From Goleter apudmare HA4340-LM2 (GTDB taxonomy: Bacteria > Cyanobacteriota > Cyanobacteriia > Cyanobacteriales > Nostocaceae): a stretch of DNA of 64,000 nucleotides. Positions 35,794 to 45,166 of this stretch are shown here, piece by piece (within the stretch, counting starts at the first letter, position 1; every line of letters starts with the position of its first letter). A program made the position numbers and the translations under genes. The stretch lies in NCBI GenBank assembly GCA_019359495.1, contig JAHHHF010000090.1, positions 1-64,000 of the forward strand, given 5' to 3'. The notes below the pieces were generated by a model. The model was not told the origin of the DNA and did not search any database. It saw only the letters and a list, made by a program, of their open reading frames with translations.

Positions 35794-35812
35794 GATAATG
35801 ATTATGATTATC
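35794..35812. promoter_or_regulatory. Fur-box-like operator
   Basis: GATAATGATTATGATTATC agrees at 17 of 19 positions with the classical Fur consensus GATAATGATAATCATTATC. It is the only such element I found, and lies upstream of the TonB receptor operon. Confidence 0.7.
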
Positions 35813-35927
35813 ACACATTTTGGAGAATTACAAAATTTATTTGGGGAATGGGGCGCAGGGATGCCTGGGAAAAGGTATCCGTCCTCTTTGCTGGTAAAAG
35901 TTGTGGCTCCCACCTTCTACCTACTTA

Positions 35928-36083
35928 TTTAACTGCCAAAGTTGGATTTCGTAACAAAGATGGTTATCAAAGATTTTGCGTGCTGCTAATCCTGCGACAA
36001 TCGGCTTTTCCAGCCAGCGCTTAAACGCCAAATGACCAAGTGCGTGTAATGGCGGGAGAGCGATCAGATCGCTATCGCTACCA
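35928..36083 (-). other. Short unexplained open frame, possible gene fragment
   Basis: A minus-strand frame without a start codon reads LPPLHALGHLAFKRWLEKP then IVAGLAARKIFDNHLCYEIQ before a stop at 35928. The composition looks like real protein but I do not recognise it. It may be the tail of a decayed gene. Confidence 0.35.
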
Positions 36084-36143
36084 CATCAGCTATATATTTG
36101 ATAGTAGTTAGCCGAAAAGTCCGGAAGTTGTCAACACACAAGT

Positions 36144-36494
36144 CAATGGTTGGTGCAATCTGCTGCGATTGAACGCAGATATAATGCTTGGGGTGAATGG
36201 TTGTGTCCTGTTTGTCTGGTGCGAGTGCATCCGTTTCTCAGGACTCCTATACTGTATGGGTTAATTCCCGCAGGGTCGATGAGGATAATTTAGGGAAAGT
36301 TAAGGAACTAGTTAAGTAGGGTGACTCAAGAAAGTTAAGTGTATGCGTTTAATAGAGCCTGAGAATAAAGATGACGAACAGGTAGAAATCCCCTTGAAGC
36401 TGCGATCGCATCTTTATGTAAAGATCAAAATGCTTTAAAATTTACCCCAGAACTTGATGCACCGTTAAATGATTGTCCTCTAGCAACACTCTAG
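36144..36494 (+). pseudogene. Decayed coding remnants in several frames
   Basis: Consecutive short frames each look coding: QWLVQSAAIERRYNAWGEWL then CPVCLVRVHPFL, then in another frame VNSRRVDEDNLGKVKELVK, and finally LEAAIASLCKDQNALKFTPE and LDAPLNDCPLATL ending at TAG 36492. Frame changes and stops separate them. The family is not recognised. No intact gene can be drawn between the Fur box and 36529. Confidence 0.4.
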
Positions 36495-36528
36495 TGAATT
36501 TAGTCAGTTTCATCATGAGGTAAATTCT

Positions 36529-37212
36529 ATGGCAATGGTTTTAGATCAAGTAGTTCCTTTTGGGAGGTCAATGGATGAATATATAAAAATGTTTAGTTTA
36601 ACAGATGCTGATTTAAATAAAAAAATTATCGGCATTGGCGACGGGCCAGCCAGCTTTAATGCAGAAATGACACGTCAGGATAAAAGTGTTGTTTCCATTG
36701 ACCCACTTTACCAATTTTCTGCTGATGAAATCTTACAAAGATTTAATGCAGTAGTTGATACCATCATCAACCAAGTTAAGGCTACACCTCAAGATTGGGT
36801 ATGGACTTATCATCAATCTCCCGATGACTTACAACGCAATCGCGTAAAGGTAATTGAAGAATTTTTAGGGGATTACAATCATAGTAAAAACAGCGATCGC
36901 TATATTACAGGCGAATTGCCACAATTATCCTATCAAAATCAGGAATTTGATTTAGCACTTTGTTCACATTTATTATTTTTATATTCAGACCATCTCGATT
37001 ATGAGTTTCACCTAAAATCAATAGGTGAAATGCTACGTATTGCTAAAGAGATTAGGATATTTCCTCTTTTAACTTTAATGTTGAAACCTTCACAACATTT
37101 AGATGAAATCGTGAAATATTACACTGCAAAAGGTTATATGGTAGACATTACAAACGTTGAGTATGAACTACAGCGCGGGGGTAATCAGATGTTGAAAATC
37201 GTTAAAAACTAG
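36529..37212 (+). CDS. Probable SAM-dependent methyltransferase
   Basis: 227 aa. A glycine-rich SAM loop (KKIIGIGDGPASFNAEM, near residue 33), an acidic residue after the second strand (SVVSIDPLYQF) and the segment FDLALCSHLLFLYSDHLDYEFH with EMLRIAKEIRIFPLLTL fit a class I methyltransferase. Substrate unknown. It stands alone with decayed sequence upstream and the convergent glutamate dehydrogenase downstream. Confidence 0.75.
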   Translation: MAMVLDQVVPFGRSMDEYIKMFSLTDADLNKKIIGIGDGPASFNAEMTRQDKSVVSIDPLYQFSADEILQRFNAVVDTIINQVKATPQDWVWTYHQSPDDLQRNRVKVIEEFLGDYNHSKNSDRYITGELPQLSYQNQEFDLALCSHLLFLYSDHLDYEFHLKSIGEMLRIAKEIRIFPLLTLMLKPSQHLDEIVKYYTAKGYMVDITNVEYELQRGGNQMLKIVKN

Positions 37213-37263
37213 CACTCTACCACATTGAATCCCTCATAGCGGTACTAGTCTGGGTAATCAAAA

Positions 37264-37292
37264 CAAAAAAGAGGGAGAAACATTAGTCTCCC
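37264..37292 (-). terminator. Rho-independent terminator of glutamate dehydrogenase
   Basis: On the minus strand GGGAGA and TCTCCC are separated by eight bases and followed by TCTTTTTTG. It sits 48 bp after the gdhA stop. Confidence 0.7.
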
Positions 37293-37339
37293 TACTTAAC
37301 CAACGTCTATCTACTCCTTGAACGATGACGATAAAACAT

Positions 37340-38629
37340 TTAAGGATAAAGTCCTCTATCACTCAACGCTTGAGCCACTCTACCTACGCCCAAAGTATAA
37401 GCTGCTAGCCGCAGAGGAATTTGCCGCACCTGAGACTGTTTGATTACCTGATGGTAAGCCTGCACCATCAAGTGTTCCATTTCCCTATTTACCCGTTCCT
37501 CATCCCAAAATAGATAAGAGAGTCCCTGTACCCACTCCAAATAACTCACCACCACACCCCCAGCATTCGCCAAGATGTCTGGTAGCACTGTCACACCCCG
37601 CGCCTCTAAAGACAAGTTAGCCTCCAGAGTCACTGGGCCATTTGCAGCTTCTGCAATAATCTGCGCCTGCACCTGGTCAGCATTTGCTTCAGTAATCTGG
37701 TTTTCTAAGGCGGCTGGAATCAAGACATCGCAAGGTAAAGTTAATAAATCTGCATTACTAATTGGTGTCCCTTGTGGGAAACCGACAACACTCTTGCGAT
37801 TTGACGCAGCGTAGGCTTTTAAAGCTGGGATATCCAGACCATCAGCAGCAAATACGCCTCCCGCACCAGTGGAGACAGCAATCACCTTTGCACCCTCTTG
37901 GTAGAGTAACTCAGCCGCCGCACTACCCACATTACCAAAACCCTGAATAGCAACTCGCACCCCTATAAGAGATTTACCTCTGTCCGCCAATGCTTCACGG
38001 ACAATAATCATTGTGCCGCGTCCGGTTGCCATTTCCCTTCCCCGTGAACCACCAACAGAAATGGGTTTACCAGTCACCACCCCTGGAACAGCATGACCAA
38101 CATTCACAGAATAAGTGTCCATCATCCAGGCCATCTCACGGGCAGATGTACCCATATCTGGCGCAGGTATGTCTACAGAGGGGCCGATATCTTTAATCAA
38201 CTCACTGGTATATCGGCGGGTTATTCTCTCTAATTCGCCGACACTGTAGCGTTTGGGGTCGATAGCAATACCCCCTTTTGCGCCACCATAGGGAATACCC
38301 AACAATGCACACTTCCAAGTCATTAACATTGCTAAAGCTGACACTTCCCGTAGTGTCACCGCCGGATGGTAACGAATTCCGCCTTTGTAAGGGCCTAAAA
38401 TATCAGAGTGCTGCACTCTGTGTCCTGCTAACACTCGCACTTCACCATCATCTAGTTTCACAGGAATAGAAACTGTCACCACCTTGCGGGGATGGCTGAG
38501 TATTTCTAAAGTTCCTTGGTCTAGTTTTAATTCTTTCGCTGCTGCTTCTAGGTAGCTACAAGCTTGATCAAACGGACAAATATGTGCGGGAGAAGCGGAT
38601 TCAAGAGGCAGTGTTGACATTGAAACCAT
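37340..38629 (-). CDS. gdhA: Glutamate dehydrogenase (Glu/Leu/Phe/Val dehydrogenase family)
   Basis: 429 aa starting at the ATG at 38629, which has AGGAG eight bases upstream; a longer frame to 38662 lacks this. The family motif GPYKGGIRYHPAV and LTWKCALLGIPYGGAKGGI contain the catalytic lysine region, and VAIQGFGNVGSAAAELLYQEGAKV is the dinucleotide-binding motif. The enzyme interconverts 2-oxoglutarate plus ammonium and glutamate, in cyanobacteria mostly with NADPH. A GTA-N8-TAC sequence upstream could be an NtcA site. Confidence 0.93.
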   Translation of the reverse strand: MVSMSTLPLESASPAHICPFDQACSYLEAAAKELKLDQGTLEILSHPRKVVTVSIPVKLDDGEVRVLAGHRVQHSDILGPYKGGIRYHPAVTLREVSALAMLMTWKCALLGIPYGGAKGGIAIDPKRYSVGELERITRRYTSELIKDIGPSVDIPAPDMGTSAREMAWMMDTYSVNVGHAVPGVVTGKPISVGGSRGREMATGRGTMIIVREALADRGKSLIGVRVAIQGFGNVGSAAAELLYQEGAKVIAVSTGAGGVFAADGLDIPALKAYAASNRKSVVGFPQGTPISNADLLTLPCDVLIPAALENQITEANADQVQAQIIAEAANGPVTLEANLSLEARGVTVLPDILANAGGVVVSYLEWVQGLSYLFWDEERVNREMEHLMVQAYHQVIKQSQVRQIPLRLAAYTLGVGRVAQALSDRGLYP

Positions 38630-38714
38630 AAGATTTTCTCCTAATTGCGGTGTCCCCGCCAACCGGATATATATCCCTAGGCTATCCTCTTTTTTCTGAA
38701 TAAAATTGTATTTT

Positions 38715-38728
38715 GTAGTTTTTGTTAC
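38715..38728. promoter_or_regulatory. Candidate NtcA-binding site
   Basis: GTAGTTTTTGTTAC matches the GTA-N8-TAC consensus, 86 bp upstream of the gdhA start. The -10 box expected 22 bp downstream for an activated promoter is not clear, so support is moderate. Confidence 0.4.
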
Positions 38729-38845
38729 ATTTTTATTGTTCTTGGTGGTGTATGGCTGTTTTGTGACTCCGGGATCTAGCTCAACTTTATCTATTTTTCA
38801 GCGATCGCGTCAGTTGGCGCGGCTCCACTAGTGTCCATGTAGTGA

Positions 38846-40345
38846 TTAAGTTGTGGTGAAAACTTCAGCAGTGAAGCTCCCATGCAGACCATAGGGAATA
38901 TGATGCTGGAGATGCAACCGGGCGATCGCCCCTTTGGAGAAATCACTGGCATCTAAAATTACCACATCTGAACGGTGATGGGCAGCATCATAAACTAGGG
39001 CTAGTAGCCAGCCATCGTCTTCCTTGGTGCAACCAGAACGGGGTACAAAAATTGGCTCACCTACAAAGCCACGAGGTGCAGCACTCCAGAGTTGTTTTTC
39101 GCCCGACTCTAAATCAATCTTGAGAATTGCTTGCAAGGGTGCATTCCCAGTTGCTGCATGAGCCGCACCCATATATAAATAACGATATGGGCGTCCTACA
39201 TGATCTGGATGGATGGTAGGAAACTCGCAACAACGACTAACAATTAACTCCTGTTGCACTGTCTGATTTTGCAGATTCAGATGAAATCGCCAGAGTTGAC
39301 CGGGTGTAATTGCGTCAAAATCAACTTGTCTAAAGTCGCTTTCTGGTTCTACTTCTGGTAAAGATGCGTAGCAAATCGAGTCAATCACAATTTCACCATC
39401 TTTTTCCCAGGCATTGGCATGATGGAAGATAAAACCAGATTGAGTTTCTAAAATTTTTATTCCTGTCTGTCCTGGTTGAGGAATACGGGGAATAACTATA
39501 ATGCGAGTTGGTTGATTTGCCTGCACCTGAATACATTCCCCAGCGCTACGCATTCCCAAGGCGAAAGGTAGGGGATTAAAACTGACAGGATTTTGAAAGA
39601 ATATGCAGTAATTTGGTGTGATGACAAAATCATGGATAAAGCAAAAACCCGGTACACTGTGAGCGTGCTTTCTTACAACTTCACCCTCTGGGTTTAGCTC
39701 AAAAATTGTAATTGTGGTGGATATTCCCGGCTTGATGGCAAAGTTTACCAAACAAGGAGCACCACCATCTTGATGGGAACTGGGGTCAATCCGGGGATGG
39801 GCGCTAAAAGCTTCACCCTCTGTCAACACACCATGAAAGTATTCTTTCCCCAAAGTTTCTAAGGTGTAGGGATCGAGGTGATGGGGTTCTGCTGCTTCCC
39901 ACAATGCCAAAAGTTTTTTACCCCAATAGATAACATTGGTATTAGCAATATTTTTGAGTTTAAAGTCAAAGATATTAGCTAACCAACCGCCAGGTTTTTG
40001 TGTGCCAAAGACACCACGATAAAGAATTTTGCCAGCTTTTTGTTCTGCTAAATAGCCAGTGGTGTGAACAAATCGGTTACGAAAATGAGCACGACCGTTG
40101 GAGAATGTAATGTGGCTAATCATGCCATCACCATCGAAGGGGTGATGAATCTGTTGCCCATTGACATCTAATAAACCAGGGCCATTTCTAAACAGTGTTC
40201 CTTGCAGTTCTGGAGGAATTAGCCCTTCTATATCCTCAATTTCATAATCCTGCTCTTGAGGTAGAGATTTATATCCTCCTTGCCAGTCAGTGCGACTGTA
40301 GGATTTTTCTGTAAGTGTGCTTGCTGAAATGTCGCTAATCTGCAT
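38846..40345 (-). CDS. Carotenoid cleavage oxygenase
   Basis: About 499 aa from the ATG at 40345. Iron-coordinating histidines occur in conserved contexts: FSAHPRIDP, FCFIHDFVITP, IFHHANAWEKDG and, at the C-terminus, PYGLHGSFT. The start LPPELQGTLFRNGPG and HPFDGDGMISHI are typical for the RPE65/CCD/apocarotenoid oxygenase family with a seven-bladed propeller. It should cleave carotenoids or apocarotenoids such as beta-apo-carotenals with O2. The regiospecificity is not readable. Confidence 0.92.
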   Translation of the reverse strand: MQISDISASTLTEKSYSRTDWQGGYKSLPQEQDYEIEDIEGLIPPELQGTLFRNGPGLLDVNGQQIHHPFDGDGMISHITFSNGRAHFRNRFVHTTGYLAEQKAGKILYRGVFGTQKPGGWLANIFDFKLKNIANTNVIYWGKKLLALWEAAEPHHLDPYTLETLGKEYFHGVLTEGEAFSAHPRIDPSSHQDGGAPCLVNFAIKPGISTTITIFELNPEGEVVRKHAHSVPGFCFIHDFVITPNYCIFFQNPVSFNPLPFALGMRSAGECIQVQANQPTRIIVIPRIPQPGQTGIKILETQSGFIFHHANAWEKDGEIVIDSICYASLPEVEPESDFRQVDFDAITPGQLWRFHLNLQNQTVQQELIVSRCCEFPTIHPDHVGRPYRYLYMGAAHAATGNAPLQAILKIDLESGEKQLWSAAPRGFVGEPIFVPRSGCTKEDDGWLLALVYDAAHHRSDVVILDASDFSKGAIARLHLQHHIPYGLHGSFTAEVFTTT

Positions 40346-40559
40346 ATGTTTCTGATTTTTTATTACCTTGCATAAAGATGCAAAAAAATTTGTCAGGATC
40401 AAGTTTTTGTTTTCGTCTTTGGGTCTTTATGCCAGATAATTTCTGGTTTAACTAAGTAAGTCGGTGGGAAAAAACCAAACTATGTGAAGAAAGGTGAACC
40501 CAGCTAAAATCCTCTTCCCTTCTGCCTTGCCATAACGACAATTTTTCACACTGAGCTAC

Positions 40560-41966
40560 TTAATTACTACCAACTCTGGTTGTGGAAGTATCCCTCTCTG
40601 GTATCAAATCAGGTAATAATGTTTGTGCCTCATTCTTGGCTGATGTCTCAGCTTGCTCTTGTGCATCTGGTAGCCAGTGGAGAAATGGTAGAGGTAACAA
40701 TGTGCTGAGGTTAGTAATCATCACCAATAGCCACAGTGATTCAAAGTTGGTCTCAGTAATTCCCAGCCAATGCATAATTATTGACCCAAATTCATAAGAC
40801 ACCATTCCTGCTAAGTTTGACACTGACATTAACAAAGCAAATAATGTTGCTTCCACTCCTGGGGGACAAAGCCTGGCGGCTAGAACTAACACAGGCATGA
40901 AGGCGATTTGCCCCATGACGGTGAGAATCAGACTATCACCCAAACTAAACCAGTGGTCATCTATACCTATAAGTCGGTTAGTGTGAGTGACTAGTAGTAG
41001 GGTTGTCATCCCTAAAGCTGCTGAGAGGACGGTACTCCAACCAAAGATGACGCGAAAAGGGATGGTTTTGAGGAATCGTTGAAAAATCCCAACTCCTATC
41101 AACGATGCCAGACTGGTTACTAAGCGTACCCGCCCCAAAAATTCAGGTTCAAAGTGCAGCTCGTTGGTAGTGAAAAAGAAAAAGGCCGAGTCTGCGGTTG
41201 GGGTTGCTTGCCAGATAAAAACAAATGCTGTTGGTAGCCAAATAGCTTTTTGGGTAATGGCTTGGCGTAATTGCCCCAGTTGATGTTTTATTTTTAAAGA
41301 GGCTTGCTGATCAGTATCTTGGCTGATGGGAGATTCGGCAATTAACCATGCTACCCCTGAGACTAAGAGGGGAAATAAGGCGGTAATCGCAAATACAGTG
41401 TGTGTGCTGAAATGCTCTAAGAGCATCCCACTGAAGTAGGCTGTAATCAGACCTCCGAATGCAGAAGCACCCCAGCAGAGGGATTGTAGGGAACCTGCAT
41501 CTGCTTGGGATTCTATTCTGGCGCGTTCGACAACTAGTGAGTCAACTATCACATCACTGACAGCAATGGAAAGTGAACCAAGAGCGATCGCTGCTGTCGC
41601 CGCCCAGGTAGTATGAACTATTGTGGCTAGACTCAACCAGGAGATAGTGCCCAAGATGCCAGACAAAACCAAGTAAGGACGCCTGCGATAGCCAAATATG
41701 GGCACGCCATCGGAGATAAAGCCATACACTGGCTTGATCACCCAAGGTAGGACAACTAACCCCAACATCGCCGATACTTGTGTGGGACTCAGATGCAATT
41801 CATCCTTCAGGAAAAAGCTGACGGCTAGACGCGCTAACCCCACAATCCCTTGCACAAAGTAGACGGTGAGAATGGCAATTAATTCGGCATTGGGTTCATG
41901 ACCGAAGAAAATTTTGGCTTTTACTGAGTCTTTGACCTTGGACAATCCAGAGGAGTCGATCAGCAT
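40560..41966 (-). CDS. BT1-family folate/biopterin transporter
   Basis: 468 aa with twelve membrane segments. The motif GLARLAVSFFLKDELHLSPTQVS and KPVYGFISDGVPIFGYRRRPYL correspond to the BT1/FBT transporter family (MFS-related). Known homologues in cyanobacteria and plastids transport folate. Inserted between cupB and the carotenoid oxygenase on the same strand, but not necessarily in their operons. The first 25 residues are soluble. Confidence 0.88.
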   Translation of the reverse strand: MLIDSSGLSKVKDSVKAKIFFGHEPNAELIAILTVYFVQGIVGLARLAVSFFLKDELHLSPTQVSAMLGLVVLPWVIKPVYGFISDGVPIFGYRRRPYLVLSGILGTISWLSLATIVHTTWAATAAIALGSLSIAVSDVIVDSLVVERARIESQADAGSLQSLCWGASAFGGLITAYFSGMLLEHFSTHTVFAITALFPLLVSGVAWLIAESPISQDTDQQASLKIKHQLGQLRQAITQKAIWLPTAFVFIWQATPTADSAFFFFTTNELHFEPEFLGRVRLVTSLASLIGVGIFQRFLKTIPFRVIFGWSTVLSAALGMTTLLLVTHTNRLIGIDDHWFSLGDSLILTVMGQIAFMPVLVLAARLCPPGVEATLFALLMSVSNLAGMVSYEFGSIIMHWLGITETNFESLWLLVMITNLSTLLPLPFLHWLPDAQEQAETSAKNEAQTLLPDLIPERDTSTTRVGSN

Positions 41967-42178
41967 TTGATGAATATTTTTTAAGTTTTATCTACTTTCC
42001 TATCATATCCAGATTCTTGGAGTATGGTTTGTGCGTGCAGCATCAGTTTTGTCAAAGCGTGCATTTTTCACTACTCATATTAGTCCTGACTACTAACTGT
42101 TTAAATCGGGCGGGCGATCGCTTTTGGTGGTATGGAGGCGAATCAGAAACACCAGGTGACTGGAAATCGCAGCAACCC

Positions 42179-42226
42179 ATACAAACAAAGTCCGCCTTTC
42201 TTTCGGAACGCGGACTTTGTTTGTAT
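42179..42226. repeat. Perfect 17-bp inverted repeat
   Basis: ATACAAACAAAGTCCGC (42179-42195) and GCGGACTTTGTTTGTAT (42210-42226) around a 14-base loop. It resembles the GGACTTTG..GTAGTAGCGAATT type of repeat near 16855, and may also act as the terminator of cupB. Confidence 0.9.
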
Positions 42227-42267
42227 AACCCCAGACTTTTGTAAAAATTGTCTGATAAATTGCCAAC

Positions 42268-43398
42268 TTATGTATTCACATCCAGCAAACGAGAAGTTTC
42301 TAACCGATTCATCCACTTTTGTAAATAAATCAGATTTGCTGTTTCCTCAGATGGCTCTTGACTATCCAAAGGATAGGGCATTAATCCTAAAATTGTGGCT
42401 GTAGTCACACAGAACATCGATTTTTGGAAACTCATACAAATCTGCACCCGCAAATCATCTTCTCCCCTAGGACTACGACGATACACTACATACAAATACT
42501 CTGGGAGATAATGGCGCATATCTTGCATCAACAAGGTAGGAGGAATACCCGCGCCACCTATGGGTAAGGGATCGGCGTATAATGCACCATATTGAAACCG
42601 AGCTTGATCGGGGGGAATTTCATACGCTTGGGCGTTGTATGTCACTGTCCCAGAAAAAGGAGTTCCCCGAAAGAAAACTGCTTCTACATAAGGTATAGCT
42701 GTGTCTGCCAAAAAGGTCAAACCTACGGTTTTGGGAATAATTTCATAGACTTGATCCTGAATTTTTACCTCGTAGGTAATGGGCTTAGAGGCGGCTGCTA
42801 CTAAGCCTGCTTTAATATGCTCTACAACTTGGGGAATGGTTGTGATTTTACCTTGGTCATAAAGGTCTGATAAACTCAAGAAAATATCAGCCATGACGCG
42901 CCAAAATTGACCTAACCCACTGTAGTAAGCAGAGACGCGTAACTGTTCATTTAAAAATTCTGGAAACAGTTGATTTACGCTTTTAACAATGGGATTATTT
43001 TTAAATTTAGCAGCGATGACTTCTTGGGCAATTTTTTGAAATTCTTTTGTGTCTAAATATGTATCTAAACCGCCACCACCGTGCCACATCATAGCTTTCA
43101 TGCAGTACTCGGCATACTCAAAGTTAATTCGATCATGCCACCAGTGACGGAGTAATTTCTGCCAATAAACCTCGCCATTAAAATATTTAAAAAAGGGAAA
43201 AAATACCAAAAATTGGTGTTCTGCTATGTAGATGAGATTATTGGAATAAGCATCTAAAACGACACCATAACTTTTGAGAATTCCCACTACTTCTAAAACA
43301 TTTTGTGGGTTATCATTTAGTAATGCTTCGCCTTTTTGTAGGCGTTTAATATATTCAGATAATGGGCTATTATAAGGTTTGTTTTTGATAGTTACCAT
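42268..43398 (-). CDS. cupB: CO2 hydration protein CupB (ChpX-type)
   Basis: 376 aa from the ATG at 43398, preceded by GGAG; a longer frame to 43440 adds residues lacking conservation. The sequence is the ChpX/ChpY family (LKSYGVVLDAYSNNLIYIAE, MKAMMWHGGGGLDTYLDT, YVVYRRSPRGEDDLRVQICM). With the NdhD/NdhF subunits upstream it completes the NDH-1 CO2-uptake complex that turns CO2 into bicarbonate at the thylakoid. Size and the lack of a cupS gene favour CupB (the constitutive, ndhF4-linked form) over CupA. Confidence 0.88.
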   Translation of the reverse strand: MVTIKNKPYNSPLSEYIKRLQKGEALLNDNPQNVLEVVGILKSYGVVLDAYSNNLIYIAEHQFLVFFPFFKYFNGEVYWQKLLRHWWHDRINFEYAEYCMKAMMWHGGGGLDTYLDTKEFQKIAQEVIAAKFKNNPIVKSVNQLFPEFLNEQLRVSAYYSGLGQFWRVMADIFLSLSDLYDQGKITTIPQVVEHIKAGLVAAASKPITYEVKIQDQVYEIIPKTVGLTFLADTAIPYVEAVFFRGTPFSGTVTYNAQAYEIPPDQARFQYGALYADPLPIGGAGIPPTLLMQDMRHYLPEYLYVVYRRSPRGEDDLRVQICMSFQKSMFCVTTATILGLMPYPLDSQEPSEETANLIYLQKWMNRLETSRLLDVNT

Positions 43399-43499
43399 TG
43401 CTATTTCTCCAAATAATATTAGGAATGGGTAATGGGGCATGAGGCCTGAATTATTCTCCCACTCTTCCCCTTTTCCCTTCCCTCTACTTCCTCATCTCC

Positions 43500-44996
43500 C
43501 TATTCCCCATCTTTAGGCAAAGACACTGTAGCGACTACGTTTTGTGTATGAGCCATTGCGGTGATTGTGGGTTCAGTCCAGCGAGCTAACCAAACGGGTT
43601 GGATACCAAAGATGACGATCAGCACGGCTAAAATCAGAGAGGGAATGCGATCGCTCCAATATAGGCGAGGTAAGTCCATGACTTGTGCAGACAACCGCCC
43701 AAAAAAGGCGTTGTTCACCAGAATCAAGAAGTAAACAGCAGTTAAACCTGTCCCAATCATACATAGTAAGGTCTGCACAGGAAAAACTGGAAAACTACCC
43801 CGAAAAATGATGAATTCTGAAATAAATCCGATCATTCCGGGAATCCCTGCACTAGCCATGACTCCCAAAACCATTAAAGTCGCAATTACAGGCATACCAC
43901 GTTCTGGGTTCATCAGTCCCCGAATCACATCTAAGTTACGGCTACCAGCTTTTTTATAAATCACCCCTACTAACAGAAATAATAGTGCGGAAATCAAGCC
44001 GTGACTCACCATTTGGATGACAGCACCCAACACACTCAAAGGTGTCGCCGCCGCCGCCGCTAAAAGAATGAAGCCCATGTGTCCAATGGAACTGTAGGCT
44101 ACCATTTTCTTCATATCTTTTTGGGCGATCGCACAGGATGCACCGTACAATACACTCACTACTGCCCAAGCTGCTAACCAAGGAGCCAAGTAAGTCCAAG
44201 CCTCTGGCAATAAGTTCATGCCAAATCTTAGTAAGCCATAGGTTCCTAACTTCAACAATACCCCAGCTAGTAACACCGAAATTGGTGTAGAGGCTTCCAC
44301 GTGGGCATCTGGTAACCAAGTATGGAAGGGAACTAGAGGAATCTTGATCCCAAAACCTACTAAAATCCCCGCTAGCAATAAAAGTTGAGTTGCTAATGGT
44401 AAAGACTTGGCATTTAAGGTTGCTAGCGCAAAGTTAGAACCACCACTCAACCACACCATACCAAGGAAGCTTGCCAAAATCAGGATTCCGGAAAGCGCAG
44501 TATAAATGAGGAATTTTGTAGCCGCATAACCCCGCTTTTCACCACCCCAAATGGCAATCAATAGGTACAGGGGAATCAGTTCCAGTTCATAAAACAGGAA
44601 AAATAACAGTAAATCCTGTGCTAGAAAGGCTCCAGTTACCCCAGCACTGAGTAGCAGTATCAAAGAGTAATAAAATCTGGGACGTTGCAGAGATTCATCA
44701 CTACTATAAATAGCAATGCCAGTCAATAGTCCTTGCAGTACTAGCAAAGGCAAAGATAAACCATCTATTCCCAGGTTATAGTTCAAGCCCAAGACATCTA
44801 TCCACGGTAAAGACTCAGCAAACTGTTGACTGACTTCCCCAGGATTAAATTGCATTGCTAGTACAACTGTCCAGACAAAAGTAATACTGGCAAATACTAA
44901 AGCTAATCTACGGGACAGCTTCCCTGTAATTTCAGTAGGCCAGAAACCAATTAAAGCCGCACCAATTAACGGCACTAAAATCAAAACACTCAGCAT
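43500..44996 (-). CDS. ndhD4: NDH-1 subunit NdhD4
   Basis: 498 aa, about fourteen membrane segments. Antiporter-like subunit motifs are visible: YELELIPLYLLIAIWGGEKRG, LVPFHTWLPDAHVEASTPIS, LLKLGTYGLLRFGMN and SSIGHMGFILLAAA. The linkage ndhF-ndhD-cup identifies the CO2-uptake specialised form rather than the respiratory NdhD1/D2. It pumps protons in the NDH-1 complex. Second gene of the cluster. Confidence 0.9.
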   Translation of the reverse strand: MLSVLILVPLIGAALIGFWPTEITGKLSRRLALVFASITFVWTVVLAMQFNPGEVSQQFAESLPWIDVLGLNYNLGIDGLSLPLLVLQGLLTGIAIYSSDESLQRPRFYYSLILLLSAGVTGAFLAQDLLLFFLFYELELIPLYLLIAIWGGEKRGYAATKFLIYTALSGILILASFLGMVWLSGGSNFALATLNAKSLPLATQLLLLAGILVGFGIKIPLVPFHTWLPDAHVEASTPISVLLAGVLLKLGTYGLLRFGMNLLPEAWTYLAPWLAAWAVVSVLYGASCAIAQKDMKKMVAYSSIGHMGFILLAAAAATPLSVLGAVIQMVSHGLISALLFLLVGVIYKKAGSRNLDVIRGLMNPERGMPVIATLMVLGVMASAGIPGMIGFISEFIIFRGSFPVFPVQTLLCMIGTGLTAVYFLILVNNAFFGRLSAQVMDLPRLYWSDRIPSLILAVLIVIFGIQPVWLARWTEPTITAMAHTQNVVATVSLPKDGE

Positions 44997-45000
44997 ATGT

Positions 45001-45040
45001 TAGGAAATGGGAAATGGGAAATAGGGAATGGGAATAGGCA
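45001..45040. repeat. Short tandem repeats of the GGGAAAT type
   Basis: Several imperfect copies of a 7-mer (GGAAATGGGAAATGGGAAAT) lie between ndhD4 and ndhF4. It is the STRR type typical of heterocystous cyanobacteria. Confidence 0.75.
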
Positions 45041-45094
45041 ATAGCTAGATAATTTACTATTGACCCTTGACTCTTCACAAATGACAACCCTCTC

Positions 45095-45135
45095 CTAGCG
45101 GAGACGCTACGCGTAGCTTGCTTCCCCAAAGGGGT
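45095..45135. repeat. Dispersed palindromic repeat
   Basis: Contains the perfect palindrome GCTACGCGTAGC (45106-45117) inside the wider GAGACGCTACGCG core; this core recurs inside the gene at 57944-58768. Confidence 0.7.
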
Positions 45136-45166
45136 ACACTAGTTAACTTGATTTTTTCCGACCTTC

